In this document: positions 7,947-15,960 of the stretch, piece after piece
How positions within the stretch are numbered: position 1 is the stretch's first letter
Layout of the letters: each line of letters begins with the position of its first letter
Assembly (NCBI RefSeq): GCF_030689025.1
Contig: NZ_JAUYWA010000027.1
Coordinates: 1-41,780, forward strand
Length of the DNA: 41,780 nucleotides
Reading direction: 5' to 3'
From: Oceanobacter sp. 1_MG-2023
Lineage (GTDB): Bacteria; Pseudomonadota; Gammaproteobacteria; Pseudomonadales; Oceanobacteraceae
The notes under the pieces: model-generated
The model's database searches: none
What the model saw: the letters and a program-made list of their open reading frames with translations, nothing else
What the model was told of the DNA's origin: nothing
Translations under genes and position numbers: made by a program

Positions 7947-7988
7947 TGAAGCCAAGTTGATGGCAGTCTGACCGACTGACTGGCTTCA
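7947..7988. repeat. nested stem-loop after slt
   Basis: TGAAGCCA (7947-7954) and TGGCTTCA (7981-7988) are perfect complements enclosing a second stem CAGTC/GACTG (7964-7968 and 7974-7978). The structure follows the slt stop by about 60 bases and may act as its transcript end, although no T-run follows. Confidence 0.4.
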
Positions 7989-8050
7989 GGTTGCGGCCTG
8001 TGAATACACTGCCAGTCTTTTATGAATCCATCGATCTGGCGGAGTGGAAT

Positions 8051-8476
8051 ATGAATATCCAGCGTTTTATGGCGGGCTACAAAGAAGCCTGGGAATCCCG
8101 CAGCCCGGACAGGTTTGCCATGCTGTTTCACGAAGACGGCAAATACCACAATACGCCGTTTCAGGTGCAGGTGGGCAGGGCGCAACTGGCAGAGTACTGG
8201 ACGCGGGTGCAATTACAGGAGGATGTTCAGCTCACGTTCGAGATTCTGGCCAGCCAGGAAGGTACGGGCATGGCGCATTGGCACGTTACTTATCAAGTAG
8301 CATCGGAAGAGCTTTTTCAAATCTGGGCCAGTTCAACAGGGACCGGCTTGCCCGACAGAAAGCCCGGAGACCCGCTGCCCAGAATGGTATTGGATGGCGT
8401 GCTGGAAGCATCGTTCTCGTCTGATGGCTGTCGTGAGGCGAGGATCTGGTGGCACAGCATGCCCGAAGGGGCCTGA
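8051..8476 (+). CDS. SnoaL/NTF2-like domain protein
   Basis: A 141-residue small alpha+beta protein. The pattern FMAGYKEAWESRSPDRFAML then FHEDGKYHNTPF and a later AHWHVTYQV strand is that of SnoaL-like or NTF2-like cone-fold proteins, which serve as polyketide cyclases, isomerases or ligand-binding domains; the exact activity cannot be told. ATG 8051 is chosen because GGAG stands ten bases before it; a TTG at 7991 would add 20 residues without family support. Convergent with the TorF-type gene; no operon partner. Confidence 0.65.
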   Translation: MNIQRFMAGYKEAWESRSPDRFAMLFHEDGKYHNTPFQVQVGRAQLAEYWTRVQLQEDVQLTFEILASQEGTGMAHWHVTYQVASEELFQIWASSTGTGLPDRKPGDPLPRMVLDGVLEASFSSDGCREARIWWHSMPEGA

Positions 8477-8485
8477 AGCCGGTGG

Positions 8486-8534
8486 TTCAAACAGTCAGGG
8501 CGCTGATGCTTGCTGGCTGTTTGAATCATCAGCG
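8486..8534. other. interleaved inverted repeats (pseudoknot-like) between convergent genes
   Basis: Two perfect complementary pairs overlap. TTCAAACAG (8486-8494) pairs with CTGTTTGAA (8517-8525), and CGCTGATG (8501-8508) pairs with CATCAGCG (8527-8534). The order 5'-a-b-a'-b' is that of an H-type pseudoknot or of two mutually exclusive hairpins. A third hairpin (ACTGCG/CGCAGT) follows within 30 bases. The position between the stops of two convergent genes suggests a transcript-end role, but there is no T-run. Confidence 0.5.
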
Positions 8535-8573
8535 ACTGCGACTGCGGTAGTGATCGCAGTGATGGAGCAGCGC

Positions 8574-9287
8574 TTACCAGAGATCAAAATAGCGGTGAAT
8601 GCCAAACTGGAAGGTCGTGCCGGCGTCATAGTCGCTGGTCAGGTTGGTACGTTCCAGAGTCAGGCGGTAATCGTATTGCTTGTAAGTACGCTCGACACCG
8701 ACCCGGAAATGCCAGTAGTCATCGCGGTAATCACTGCCGAAGTTATAGTCGTCATCAAAGCCGAGATAACGATGGCGGGCAGTGTAAAATTCAAAATCGA
8801 AGTTGCTGGTGTGGAGGGTGTATGAGGCTTCCAGTACCCGGCGGGCAAATTCGCTGCCCATAAAATTATTGGTCTGGCGTACACCCAGAACCCATGCCTG
8901 CTTATAGGTTGCGCGCAGAAAACCTTCGCCGTAGCTTTGTTCGCTGCTTTCCCAATCGCCATGAAAGGTGTTGCGCATCACGCCGAGGTCGATGCCCCAG
9001 TGGTGGCTAATGGGGCGGGAATAACCGGCAAACAGGTCCCATTCCGAGTGCGTGTGATCGTCATTACGCTTCAGTTCACTGGCCCAGATTCCGCCATACA
9101 GGCCGGAGTTGTGTATATAGGTTGCTCCCAGCTGGGCTGCGTATTCACCACGGGTTTCACTGATTCCATCGCGTAGGTATTCCGTTACCAGTCCCAGATT
9201 GGCACTGAGTTCGGCGTGGCTGGTCGATGTCATGGCAGCAGCAGCGGTGCAAGCAAGCAGGGGGGCAATACGGCGTACAGACAGCAT
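8574..9287 (-). CDS. TorF-family putative porin / outer-membrane protein (TIGR02001-like)
   Basis: A 237-residue secreted protein: a signal peptide with cleavage near SHAELS, then repeated amphipathic beta-strands rich in aromatic residues, and a C-terminal FGIHRYFDLW ending in an aromatic residue as in outer-membrane barrels. The opening ELSANLGLVTEYLRDGISET followed by a GLYGGIWASEL strand is the hallmark of the TorF/Gcw_chp family, whose members are predicted porins of unknown substrate. There is no clear Shine-Dalgarno sequence; the start is supported by the signal peptide. Single gene, divergent from the ABC exporter gene. Confidence 0.75.
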   Translation of the reverse strand: MLSVRRIAPLLACTAAAAMTSTSHAELSANLGLVTEYLRDGISETRGEYAAQLGATYIHNSGLYGGIWASELKRNDDHTHSEWDLFAGYSRPISHHWGIDLGVMRNTFHGDWESSEQSYGEGFLRATYKQAWVLGVRQTNNFMGSEFARRVLEASYTLHTSNFDFEFYTARHRYLGFDDDYNFGSDYRDDYWHFRVGVERTYKQYDYRLTLERTNLTSDYDAGTTFQFGIHRYFDLW

Positions 9288-9530
9288 GGTGGCGTATTTT
9301 CTCTGGGTTGGGTCTAATCAAAGGCGGCTATCATACGCGAATCAATCGCAGTCTGTCGCCCTGGTGTTGTGTTCTGACTGCGGTTTTCGGATGACGTTCG
9401 CTTGAACCTGGCTATACGGCAAGCAATTCCGGCAAGTGGGCGACGATGTGGTAAATTCCCGCCTGATCAATTCTTTTGTCTGTTGGTTCGGCAGTGGCCG
9501 TTCCGACCGTAATTATAGAGCACCTTCTGG

Positions 9531-11429
9531 ATGAAATCCTTTTCACCGGCGCGTGGTTATGACCCGGTTCCCCCTTCCCGCAAGGGCTGGGACTGGCTGA
9601 CAACGCTGTTGCCGTATCTGTTTGAGTTTCGTTGGCGTGTGGTTGTGGCCTTGCTGTGTCTGGTGGGAGCCAAGCTGGCCAGTGTGGGTATGCCGTTTTT
9701 GCTCAAGCATCAGGTCGATACCCTGAATCAGTTGCCGTCCGGTGGCGTGCCGCAGGAGCAATGGTGGCTGTGGTTTCCGCTGGGGTTATTGCTGGCTTAC
9801 GGTCTGGCGCGGCTGATGAGTGTGTTGTTCGGCGAGTTGCGAGATCTGGTGTTTGGCCGGGTCAGTGAACGGGCCATGCGGCGGATGGCGCTGCGGGTGT
9901 TCCGGCATTTGCACCAGTTGAGCCTGGCGTTTCATCTGGATCGTCAAACCGGAGCCTTGCAACGCGATATTGAACGGGGCTTGCAGGGCATCAGCTTTTT
10001 ATTACGGTTTATTGTCTTCAATATTCTGCCGACCCTGCTGGAATTGCTGATGGTAACCGGGTTGTTGCTGTTTAATTATCCGCCGGTATTTGCCCTGATT
10101 ACCGCGGTGGCTGTGGTGGTTTATGTAGGTTATTCCTTCCGCATGACGGAGTGGCGGACGCAGTATGTACGCGAGGCCAACCGTATGGATTCCACCACTC
10201 ATGCCCGTGCCCTCGACAGCCTGCTGAACTATGAAACAGTCAAATACTTTAATGCCGAGTCGCGGGAAGCACAGCACTACGACGAGTCGCTGGCCGAGTG
10301 GGAGCAGGCGCGGCAGAAAAACCGTTACACCTTGTTTGGCCTGAATGCCGGGCAGGCGCTGATTATCAGTACCGCGATGATGTCGATGCTGATGTTTGCG
10401 GCCTGGTATGTGGTGCAAGGCACCATGACGATTGGTGATTTCACCCTGATCAATGCTTTTATGTTCCAGTTGTTTTTACCGTTGAATTTTCTTGGCTTTG
10501 TCTATCGTGAACTAAAAGCATCCATGGCCAATATCGAACGTATGTTCGAGCTGCTGGATGAAGAGTCGGCGGTGAAAGATGACGGCACTGCCGTCCTGGA
10601 TCTCAAGGGTGGCGAAGTGACTTTCCGGCAGGTGAGTTTTGGTTATCGGGACGATCACCAGGTGCTGGATCAGCTGGATCTGACCATTCCGGCGGGTAAA
10701 ACCCTGGCCATTGTTGGCGGTAGTGGTGCTGGCAAGTCGACCCTGACCCGCTTGTTGTTTCGTTTTTACGACCCTTCCGCAGGGGCGATTCTTATTGATG
10801 GCCAGCCAATTGATCAGTTACCGCAGTCGGTGCTGCGGGCCACGCTAGGCATGGTGCCACAAGATACCGTGCTGTTTAACGATACCCTGAAAAACAATCT
10901 GCTTTATGCGCGCCCGGACGCCACCGATGAGGAGCTGCAACAGGTGCTGACCATGGCGCATCTCGACAGTCTGGTGCAGCGGCATAACGATGGCTGGCAT
11001 ATCGTGGTGGGGGAGCGCGGCCTAAAGCTGTCCGGTGGCGAAAAGCAGCGTATCGCCATTGCCCGTATGTTGCTCAAACGCCCGGCGATCATGCTGTTTG
11101 ATGAAGCCACCTCGTCGCTCGATTCCCATACCGAGCGCGGCATTATGGATGCCATCCGGCAAGTCTCGAAAGGTCATACCACGTTGATTATTGCCCACCG
11201 GTTGTCGACCGTGGTCGATGCCGATGAGATTGCGGTGATGGAAGGCGGGCGCGTGGTTGAACGGGGTAGCCATACTCAGCTGCTGTCTCAGTACGGGCGG
11301 TATGCCGCACTCTGGCAGGCCCAGCAACATCAGCCATTGAATCCCGACAGTCATTTCGACAGTCATTCCGACCTTGAAGCCGATACCCGGGCTGTGGGGA
11401 TCACCAAGCACAAGCGTACTGATAAATAA
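9531..11429 (+). CDS. Atm1-type ABC exporter (fused permease and ATPase)
   Basis: A 632-residue half-transporter working as a homodimer in the inner membrane. Six membrane helices span about residues 25-330, with the Atm1-like segments LNYETVKYFNAE and FQLFLPLNFLGFVYRELKAS. The ATPase domain holds Walker A GGSGAGKST (about residue 395), the Q-loop GMVPQDTVLFN, signature LSGGEKQR, Walker B IMLFDEATSSLD and the H-loop IIAHRLST. Bacterial and mitochondrial Atm1 relatives export glutathione-linked sulfur or metal conjugates; that this one does so is inferred from similarity. The C-terminal tail is low in complexity (DSHFDSHSD). The xni gene follows after a 55-base gap. Confidence 0.85.
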   Translation: MKSFSPARGYDPVPPSRKGWDWLTTLLPYLFEFRWRVVVALLCLVGAKLASVGMPFLLKHQVDTLNQLPSGGVPQEQWWLWFPLGLLLAYGLARLMSVLFGELRDLVFGRVSERAMRRMALRVFRHLHQLSLAFHLDRQTGALQRDIERGLQGISFLLRFIVFNILPTLLELLMVTGLLLFNYPPVFALITAVAVVVYVGYSFRMTEWRTQYVREANRMDSTTHARALDSLLNYETVKYFNAESREAQHYDESLAEWEQARQKNRYTLFGLNAGQALIISTAMMSMLMFAAWYVVQGTMTIGDFTLINAFMFQLFLPLNFLGFVYRELKASMANIERMFELLDEESAVKDDGTAVLDLKGGEVTFRQVSFGYRDDHQVLDQLDLTIPAGKTLAIVGGSGAGKSTLTRLLFRFYDPSAGAILIDGQPIDQLPQSVLRATLGMVPQDTVLFNDTLKNNLLYARPDATDEELQQVLTMAHLDSLVQRHNDGWHIVVGERGLKLSGGEKQRIAIARMLLKRPAIMLFDEATSSLDSHTERGIMDAIRQVSKGHTTLIIAHRLSTVVDADEIAVMEGGRVVERGSHTQLLSQYGRYAALWQAQQHQPLNPDSHFDSHSDLEADTRAVGITKHKRTDK

Positions 11430-11484
11430 TGACAATCGCTCCTGAGCAAACAGGATGGACAATGGCACGCAAGGAGAGCTATCC

Positions 11485-12282
11485 ATGCAGTTACTGATTA
11501 TCGACGCCATGAATCTGATTCGCCGGGTCTATGCCGCGGTTGAAAACAGCTCTGCCGCCCTGGAAGCGACTGCCAGTCGCGCCATTACCATTATCAACAG
11601 TAATGCCGCCCGGCTGGAGTGCAGCCATGTTGCCATGGTATTCGAAGATCATGGTGAGACCTGGCGTCATCGGCTGTGGCCAGACTATAAAAAAGGTCGG
11701 CCACCAATGCCGGAGGCCCTGCACGCTGGACTGGAAATGCTGCGTCATCAGCTGGAACTGGCGGGGGTCTACTGCTTTCGCCAGGATGGCTGGGAGGCCG
11801 ATGATGTCTGTGCAGCATTGGCCAGCAAAGCGGCACTGGCGGGTGTCTCCAGTGTGATTCTGTCAACGGACAAAGGCTTCTGCCAGTTGGTGAACAGCCG
11901 TATCCGGGTCGCCAATCATTTTGACCGGCAGTTACTGGACGAAGCGGTGGTTTATGCCCGTTATGGCTTGCGGCCGGGCCAGCTGGTGGACTTTTGGGCC
12001 TTGACCGGAGATACCACCAATCATCTGCCTGGCGTCCCCGGTATTGGCCCCAAAACGGCGGCACAATTACTGGATCATTGTCAGCGTCTGGACCGGATAT
12101 TGATTGCTTTGGAACAGTTGTCTGAGCTGGCCGGGGTGACGCCTCGTATCGTCGACAGCTTGCAGACGCATTGGCAGCAAGCTTTGTTGACGCGGGAGCT
12201 GGCACGGTTGAGTGACGATATGCCACTGGGTATCAATCTGCATGATCTGCGTTTTCAGGTACAGGATGCCGAGGCGTTCTAG
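11485..12282 (+). CDS. xni: Xni (ExoIX) flap endonuclease-like protein
   Basis: A 265-residue protein of the 5'-3' exonuclease/flap endonuclease family, homologous to the small domain of DNA polymerase I. The opening LLIIDAMNLIRRVYAA carries the first metal-binding Asp; VVMVFEDHGETWRH-like, QDGWEADDVCAAL and VILSTDKGFCQLV motifs carry further acidic residues. The helix-hairpin-helix GVPGIGPKTAAQLL binds DNA. ATG 11485 is chosen because AAGGAGAG lies six bases before it and the protein then begins like E. coli Xni; an upstream ATG at 11455 would add ten unlikely residues. E. coli Xni has flap-endonuclease activity and assists Okazaki maturation. Confidence 0.88.
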   Translation: MQLLIIDAMNLIRRVYAAVENSSAALEATASRAITIINSNAARLECSHVAMVFEDHGETWRHRLWPDYKKGRPPMPEALHAGLEMLRHQLELAGVYCFRQDGWEADDVCAALASKAALAGVSSVILSTDKGFCQLVNSRIRVANHFDRQLLDEAVVYARYGLRPGQLVDFWALTGDTTNHLPGVPGIGPKTAAQLLDHCQRLDRILIALEQLSELAGVTPRIVDSLQTHWQQALLTRELARLSDDMPLGINLHDLRFQVQDAEAF

Positions 12283-12400
12283 CTGTTGCCCTGATTGGGT
12301 TTTCATCTGTTGGCCGTTACGGTTTTCTGGTTCGCATATTGAACACATCTTGAAAAATAAACCTGAACACAGGATGGCGCGAGGGAATTATCCCGAATAA

Positions 12401-12441
12401 TCAAACGATCGTTTGAATGTGTGCGCCAGTTTACATAGAAT
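12401..12441 (+). promoter_or_regulatory. fadM promoter with PsrA-like operator
   Basis: TCAAACGATCGTTTGA (12401-12416) is a perfect 16-bp palindrome containing CAAAC-N4-GTTTG, which fits the published form of operators for the fatty-acid-responsive TetR repressor PsrA. It overlaps the -35 box of a good sigma-70 promoter: TTGAAT (12413-12418), 17-base spacer, TAGAAT (12436-12441). The transcript would start near 12448 and read fadM-miaE. PsrA itself is not encoded in this window. Confidence 0.7.
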
Positions 12442-12533
12442 CGATGTCTTGAAGGTGCTGGGTATCAAGTTGTCAATGAACAAGGCTTGGTGTCTGGTTG
12501 CCCAAACTGGATGAGACGATCGAGGAAATATGT

Positions 12534-12950
12534 ATGTCAGTGGATATCAAGGTTCGTGGTTACCATCTGGATATTTATCACCATGTAAATAACAGCCGCT
12601 ATCTGGAGTTTCTGGAGGAAGGGCGCTGGGATTATTTTGATCGTCACCGTTTTCTTGATGTTATTGATGATGACCAGCTGGCGTTTGTGGTGGCCAATAT
12701 CAATATTTCTTACCGTCGTCCGGCCTTTGATGGCGAGGTCATTCGTATTGTGACGCGCATGGGCAGCATTGGTAACAAGAGCGCCCAGATGCAACAGCAG
12801 GTGATGTTGCTGGAAAACGGCGAGCCAACAGAGCTGGTGGCTGACGCGACGATCACCTTCTGCCTGATGGATGCAAAAACCCAGCGAGCGATCGCCATTT
12901 CCGGTAAGGTGCGCGCCGTTCTGGAAAAGATGATCGAGGATGGACTATGA
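12534..12950 (+). CDS. fadM: FadM-type long-chain acyl-CoA thioesterase
   Basis: A 138-residue hot-dog-fold (4HBT) thioesterase. IKVRGYHLDIYHHVNNSRYL matches E. coli FadM nearly residue for residue, with the catalytic Asp13 and the HVNN motif; INISYRRPAFDGE and ADATITFCLMDAKTQRA are also shared. FadM hydrolyses long-chain acyl-CoAs that block beta-oxidation, and in E. coli it belongs to the fatty-acid regulon. The start at ATG 12534 follows GAGGAAA; a TTG at 12498 would add 12 residues not found in FadM. A PsrA-like operator sits in its promoter. Its TGA overlaps the miaE start as ATGA. Confidence 0.9.
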   Translation: MSVDIKVRGYHLDIYHHVNNSRYLEFLEEGRWDYFDRHRFLDVIDDDQLAFVVANINISYRRPAFDGEVIRIVTRMGSIGNKSAQMQQQVMLLENGEPTELVADATITFCLMDAKTQRAIAISGKVRAVLEKMIEDGL

Positions 12951-13564
12951 CACTCGACGACGTATTGTCTGAGATTAACACCTTCCTGGCGTGTGCAACG
13001 CCAGATGCCTGGGTGGAGGAAGCCCTGAAGCAGCAGGATACGCTGCTGATTGACCATGCCAACTGTGAGAAGAAAGCCGCCACCACGGCCATGAACCTGC
13101 TCTACAAGCATGTGGACCGGGAAGATTTGCTCAAAAAAATGAGCCAGTTGGCACGTGAGGAATTACTGCACTTCGAACAGGTGATAGCCATTATGCGAGA
13201 GCGTGGTATTGCTTATCGCCATGTATCGTCGTCGCGTTATGCCGCCGGTTTGCGTGAGGCGGTACGCAAGGGTGGCGAACACGAACTGATCGATGTGCTG
13301 ATTATCGGGGCGTTTATCGAGGCCCGTTCCTGTGAACGGTTTGCCAAGCTGGCGCCGTTGCTCGACAGTCAGCTGGAAAAATTCTATCGCTCGTTATTGC
13401 GTTCTGAAGGGCGGCATTATCAGGATTATCTTGGCCTGGCACAGCAATATGCCAAAGAGCCAATTGATGAGCGCGTGGCATTTTTTCGCGCTCTGGAAGG
13501 CGAATTGATAGAACAGCCGGACAGCGAATTTCGCTTCCATAGTGGTATTCCGGCTGCTGCTTGA
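12947..13564 (+). CDS. miaE: tRNA-(ms2io6A)-hydroxylase MiaE
   Basis: A 205-residue non-haem diiron monooxygenase that hydroxylates the isopentenyl group of 2-methylthio-N6-isopentenyladenosine at tRNA position 37. Diiron ligands are visible in the ferritin-like helices: the HANCEKKAATTAMNLL segment (Glu), AREELLHFEQV (E-x2-H), and further IIGAFIEARSCERF (Glu) and RSEGRHYQDYL (E-x2-H). It starts with an ATG overlapping the fadM stop (ATGA), so the two are co-translated from the operator-controlled promoter at 12413. Why a thioesterase and a tRNA hydroxylase share an operon is not obvious. Confidence 0.92.
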   Translation: MTLDDVLSEINTFLACATPDAWVEEALKQQDTLLIDHANCEKKAATTAMNLLYKHVDREDLLKKMSQLAREELLHFEQVIAIMRERGIAYRHVSSSRYAAGLREAVRKGGEHELIDVLIIGAFIEARSCERFAKLAPLLDSQLEKFYRSLLRSEGRHYQDYLGLAQQYAKEPIDERVAFFRALEGELIEQPDSEFRFHSGIPAAA

Positions 13565-13582
13565 TGGTGCTGTCGGTGTGGC

Positions 13583-13762
13583 TCAGTCGCGACAGGCGCG
13601 AATGATTTTCTGACAGACATCCGTAACCGTGAGGTACTGCTCCTCACTGATTACCTTGGCGTCAAAATCCCGTTGAGCCTGGGATAACCGGGCCTGAGCA
13701 TCTTTCAGGTCGGTGAATCGTCGGTTAGCTTCAAGTGCGCGTGTTACAGCTGGTGCGGTCAT
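13583..13762 (-). CDS. small hypothetical protein, 59 residues
   Basis: I do not recognise a family. The chosen ATG (13762) has an AAAGGGA ribosome-binding site six bases upstream. The protein is predicted to be mainly alpha-helical and charged: RFTDLKDAQARLSQAQRDFD gives a short coiled-coil-like stretch, followed by ISEEQYLTVTDVCQKIIRAC with two Cys. There is no signal peptide or membrane helix. It is convergent with miaE, 18 bases between stops, and divergent from the hydrolase gene. Confidence 0.55.
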   Translation of the reverse strand: MTAPAVTRALEANRRFTDLKDAQARLSQAQRDFDAKVISEEQYLTVTDVCQKIIRACRD

Positions 13763-14028
13763 TGTGATTCCCTTTGATGTGGTCGTTTCAGAAATAACTA
13801 TCTGATGTATAGCGTGCTCCGGCCGTACTGCATCGTGGTAGAGAAAATAGTGTGCAGACTGTGCCCCGCTAACTCTTGTTACCCGTTGATCCTTCGCCAA
13901 ACAGTCTACTGCGTTTTGTCCAGCGCTGGTTTGATCAATGCCCAGTTTGTAGCAGTAGATTCTGCCCCGTGTGTTTTTGACGGTGGTGTCAGAGCGACAT
14001 GGTTCGTCTCAACAGGATGATAATTAGT

Positions 14029-15018
<990 letters not shown>

Positions 15019-15235
15019 TTTTTGCTTTGTGGCGGAGGTCTGCTGCACAGTCTGATGGTGTTGTATCAGGCGTTCATATCGCTGAATAAAAACTGATCGA
15101 TCGGATAGAATCGCCCAGTTTGGCAAAGCAAATGGATATGGTGGAAAAACAGTCAGTAAAGGCTTTGCAAATACTATTGCTTGGGCTATCTTGGCCAGAC
15201 TGAAATTCAATTGTGAGAGTGCTGAGTTTAGACGT

Positions 15236-15700
15236 ATGAACATGGAGATTCAGGCGGCGCTGGACGTTGCTGATGAGACTGATTCATTTCTTCAGATCAC
15301 GGATGTGATCTACGATAAAGAAGCAGATTTGGGCTACGAGTCCCTGAGTGATGCAGAAAAAACCGTTTTTTGTATCGACAGTCTGCTCAGAGAAATGGAA
15401 AACGGCGGTTTTGTGCAGTTTTTTCACCATGAGGTTGGCGCTCAGGCGGAAGACACTTTAGCTGCATTGGAGCGGGTCAAATCCCGCGACATCCACGCGA
15501 TATTCGACGAGTTGCTGGATCTTTTCCCCGATCGGGCGGTGCCTGCAGATGAAGACGCTCGCAGTGCTCTGGTCAGTCAGCTGGAAGACGATTACCGGAA
15601 TGAGTTGGAAGAGCTGGATGAGCGCTTTTATGAGGTCAGTGACAGCCTGGTTGGCCTGACCCTGAGTTTTGTTGCTCGCAATGTAAAAAGTTTTCGCTAG
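15236..15700 (+). CDS. DUF4375 (DMP19-like) domain protein
   Basis: A 154-residue acidic, soluble protein. The stretch LSDAEKTVFCIDSLLREMEN then GGFVQFFHHEVGAQAEDTLA is the signature of the DUF4375 family, whose function is not established; DMP19 from Neisseria, a member, has been described as a DNA mimic. The strong negative charge (DDYRNELEELDERF) is compatible with such a role but does not prove it. ATG 15236 is preferred; a TTG at 15191 would add 15 residues. A clear terminator follows. Confidence 0.7.
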   Translation: MNMEIQAALDVADETDSFLQITDVIYDKEADLGYESLSDAEKTVFCIDSLLREMENGGFVQFFHHEVGAQAEDTLAALERVKSRDIHAIFDELLDLFPDRAVPADEDARSALVSQLEDDYRNELEELDERFYEVSDSLVGLTLSFVARNVKSFR

Positions 15701-15710
15701 TATCGCTCAG

Positions 15711-15740
15711 GCCGGGGCAAGGCTCCGGCTTTGAGTTTTC
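15711..15740 (+). terminator. intrinsic terminator after the DUF4375 gene
   Basis: GCCGGGGC (15711-15718) pairs with GCTCCGGC (15722-15729) through one G.U pair over a 3-base loop, followed by TTTGAGTTTTCTT. It begins 11 bases after the stop codon. Confidence 0.8.
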
Positions 15741-15773
15741 TTGTGGTGTGGTTGACGCTACGGATTTTTTGAT

Positions 15774-15830
15774 CCTGTCTGTTTTTCTTCTTTCGTTTTT
15801 CTTCTTTCTTTCGCTTCCTTCTTTTTGCCT
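15774..15830 (+). other. polypyrimidine tract in the gap before the convergent lon-like gene
   Basis: About 57 bases consist almost only of T and C on the plus strand (clusters such as TTTTTCTTCTTTCG and TTCCTTCTTTTTGCC). On the minus strand this is a purine run downstream of the protease stop. It might be a rho-related or structural element; nothing else is seen in the 260-base gap. Confidence 0.5.
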
Positions 15831-15960
15831 GTATCCCGGCGGGTTTTTGTTTTTCTGCGTCTCATGCCCGGTAGTTCCTGGGGCTTGATGCTGTCTAGTG
15901 CCTGGGCACAGGGAACACGTTGACAAGTGTCCTGCCTGCACCCTGCACCCAGAGGAGAGG

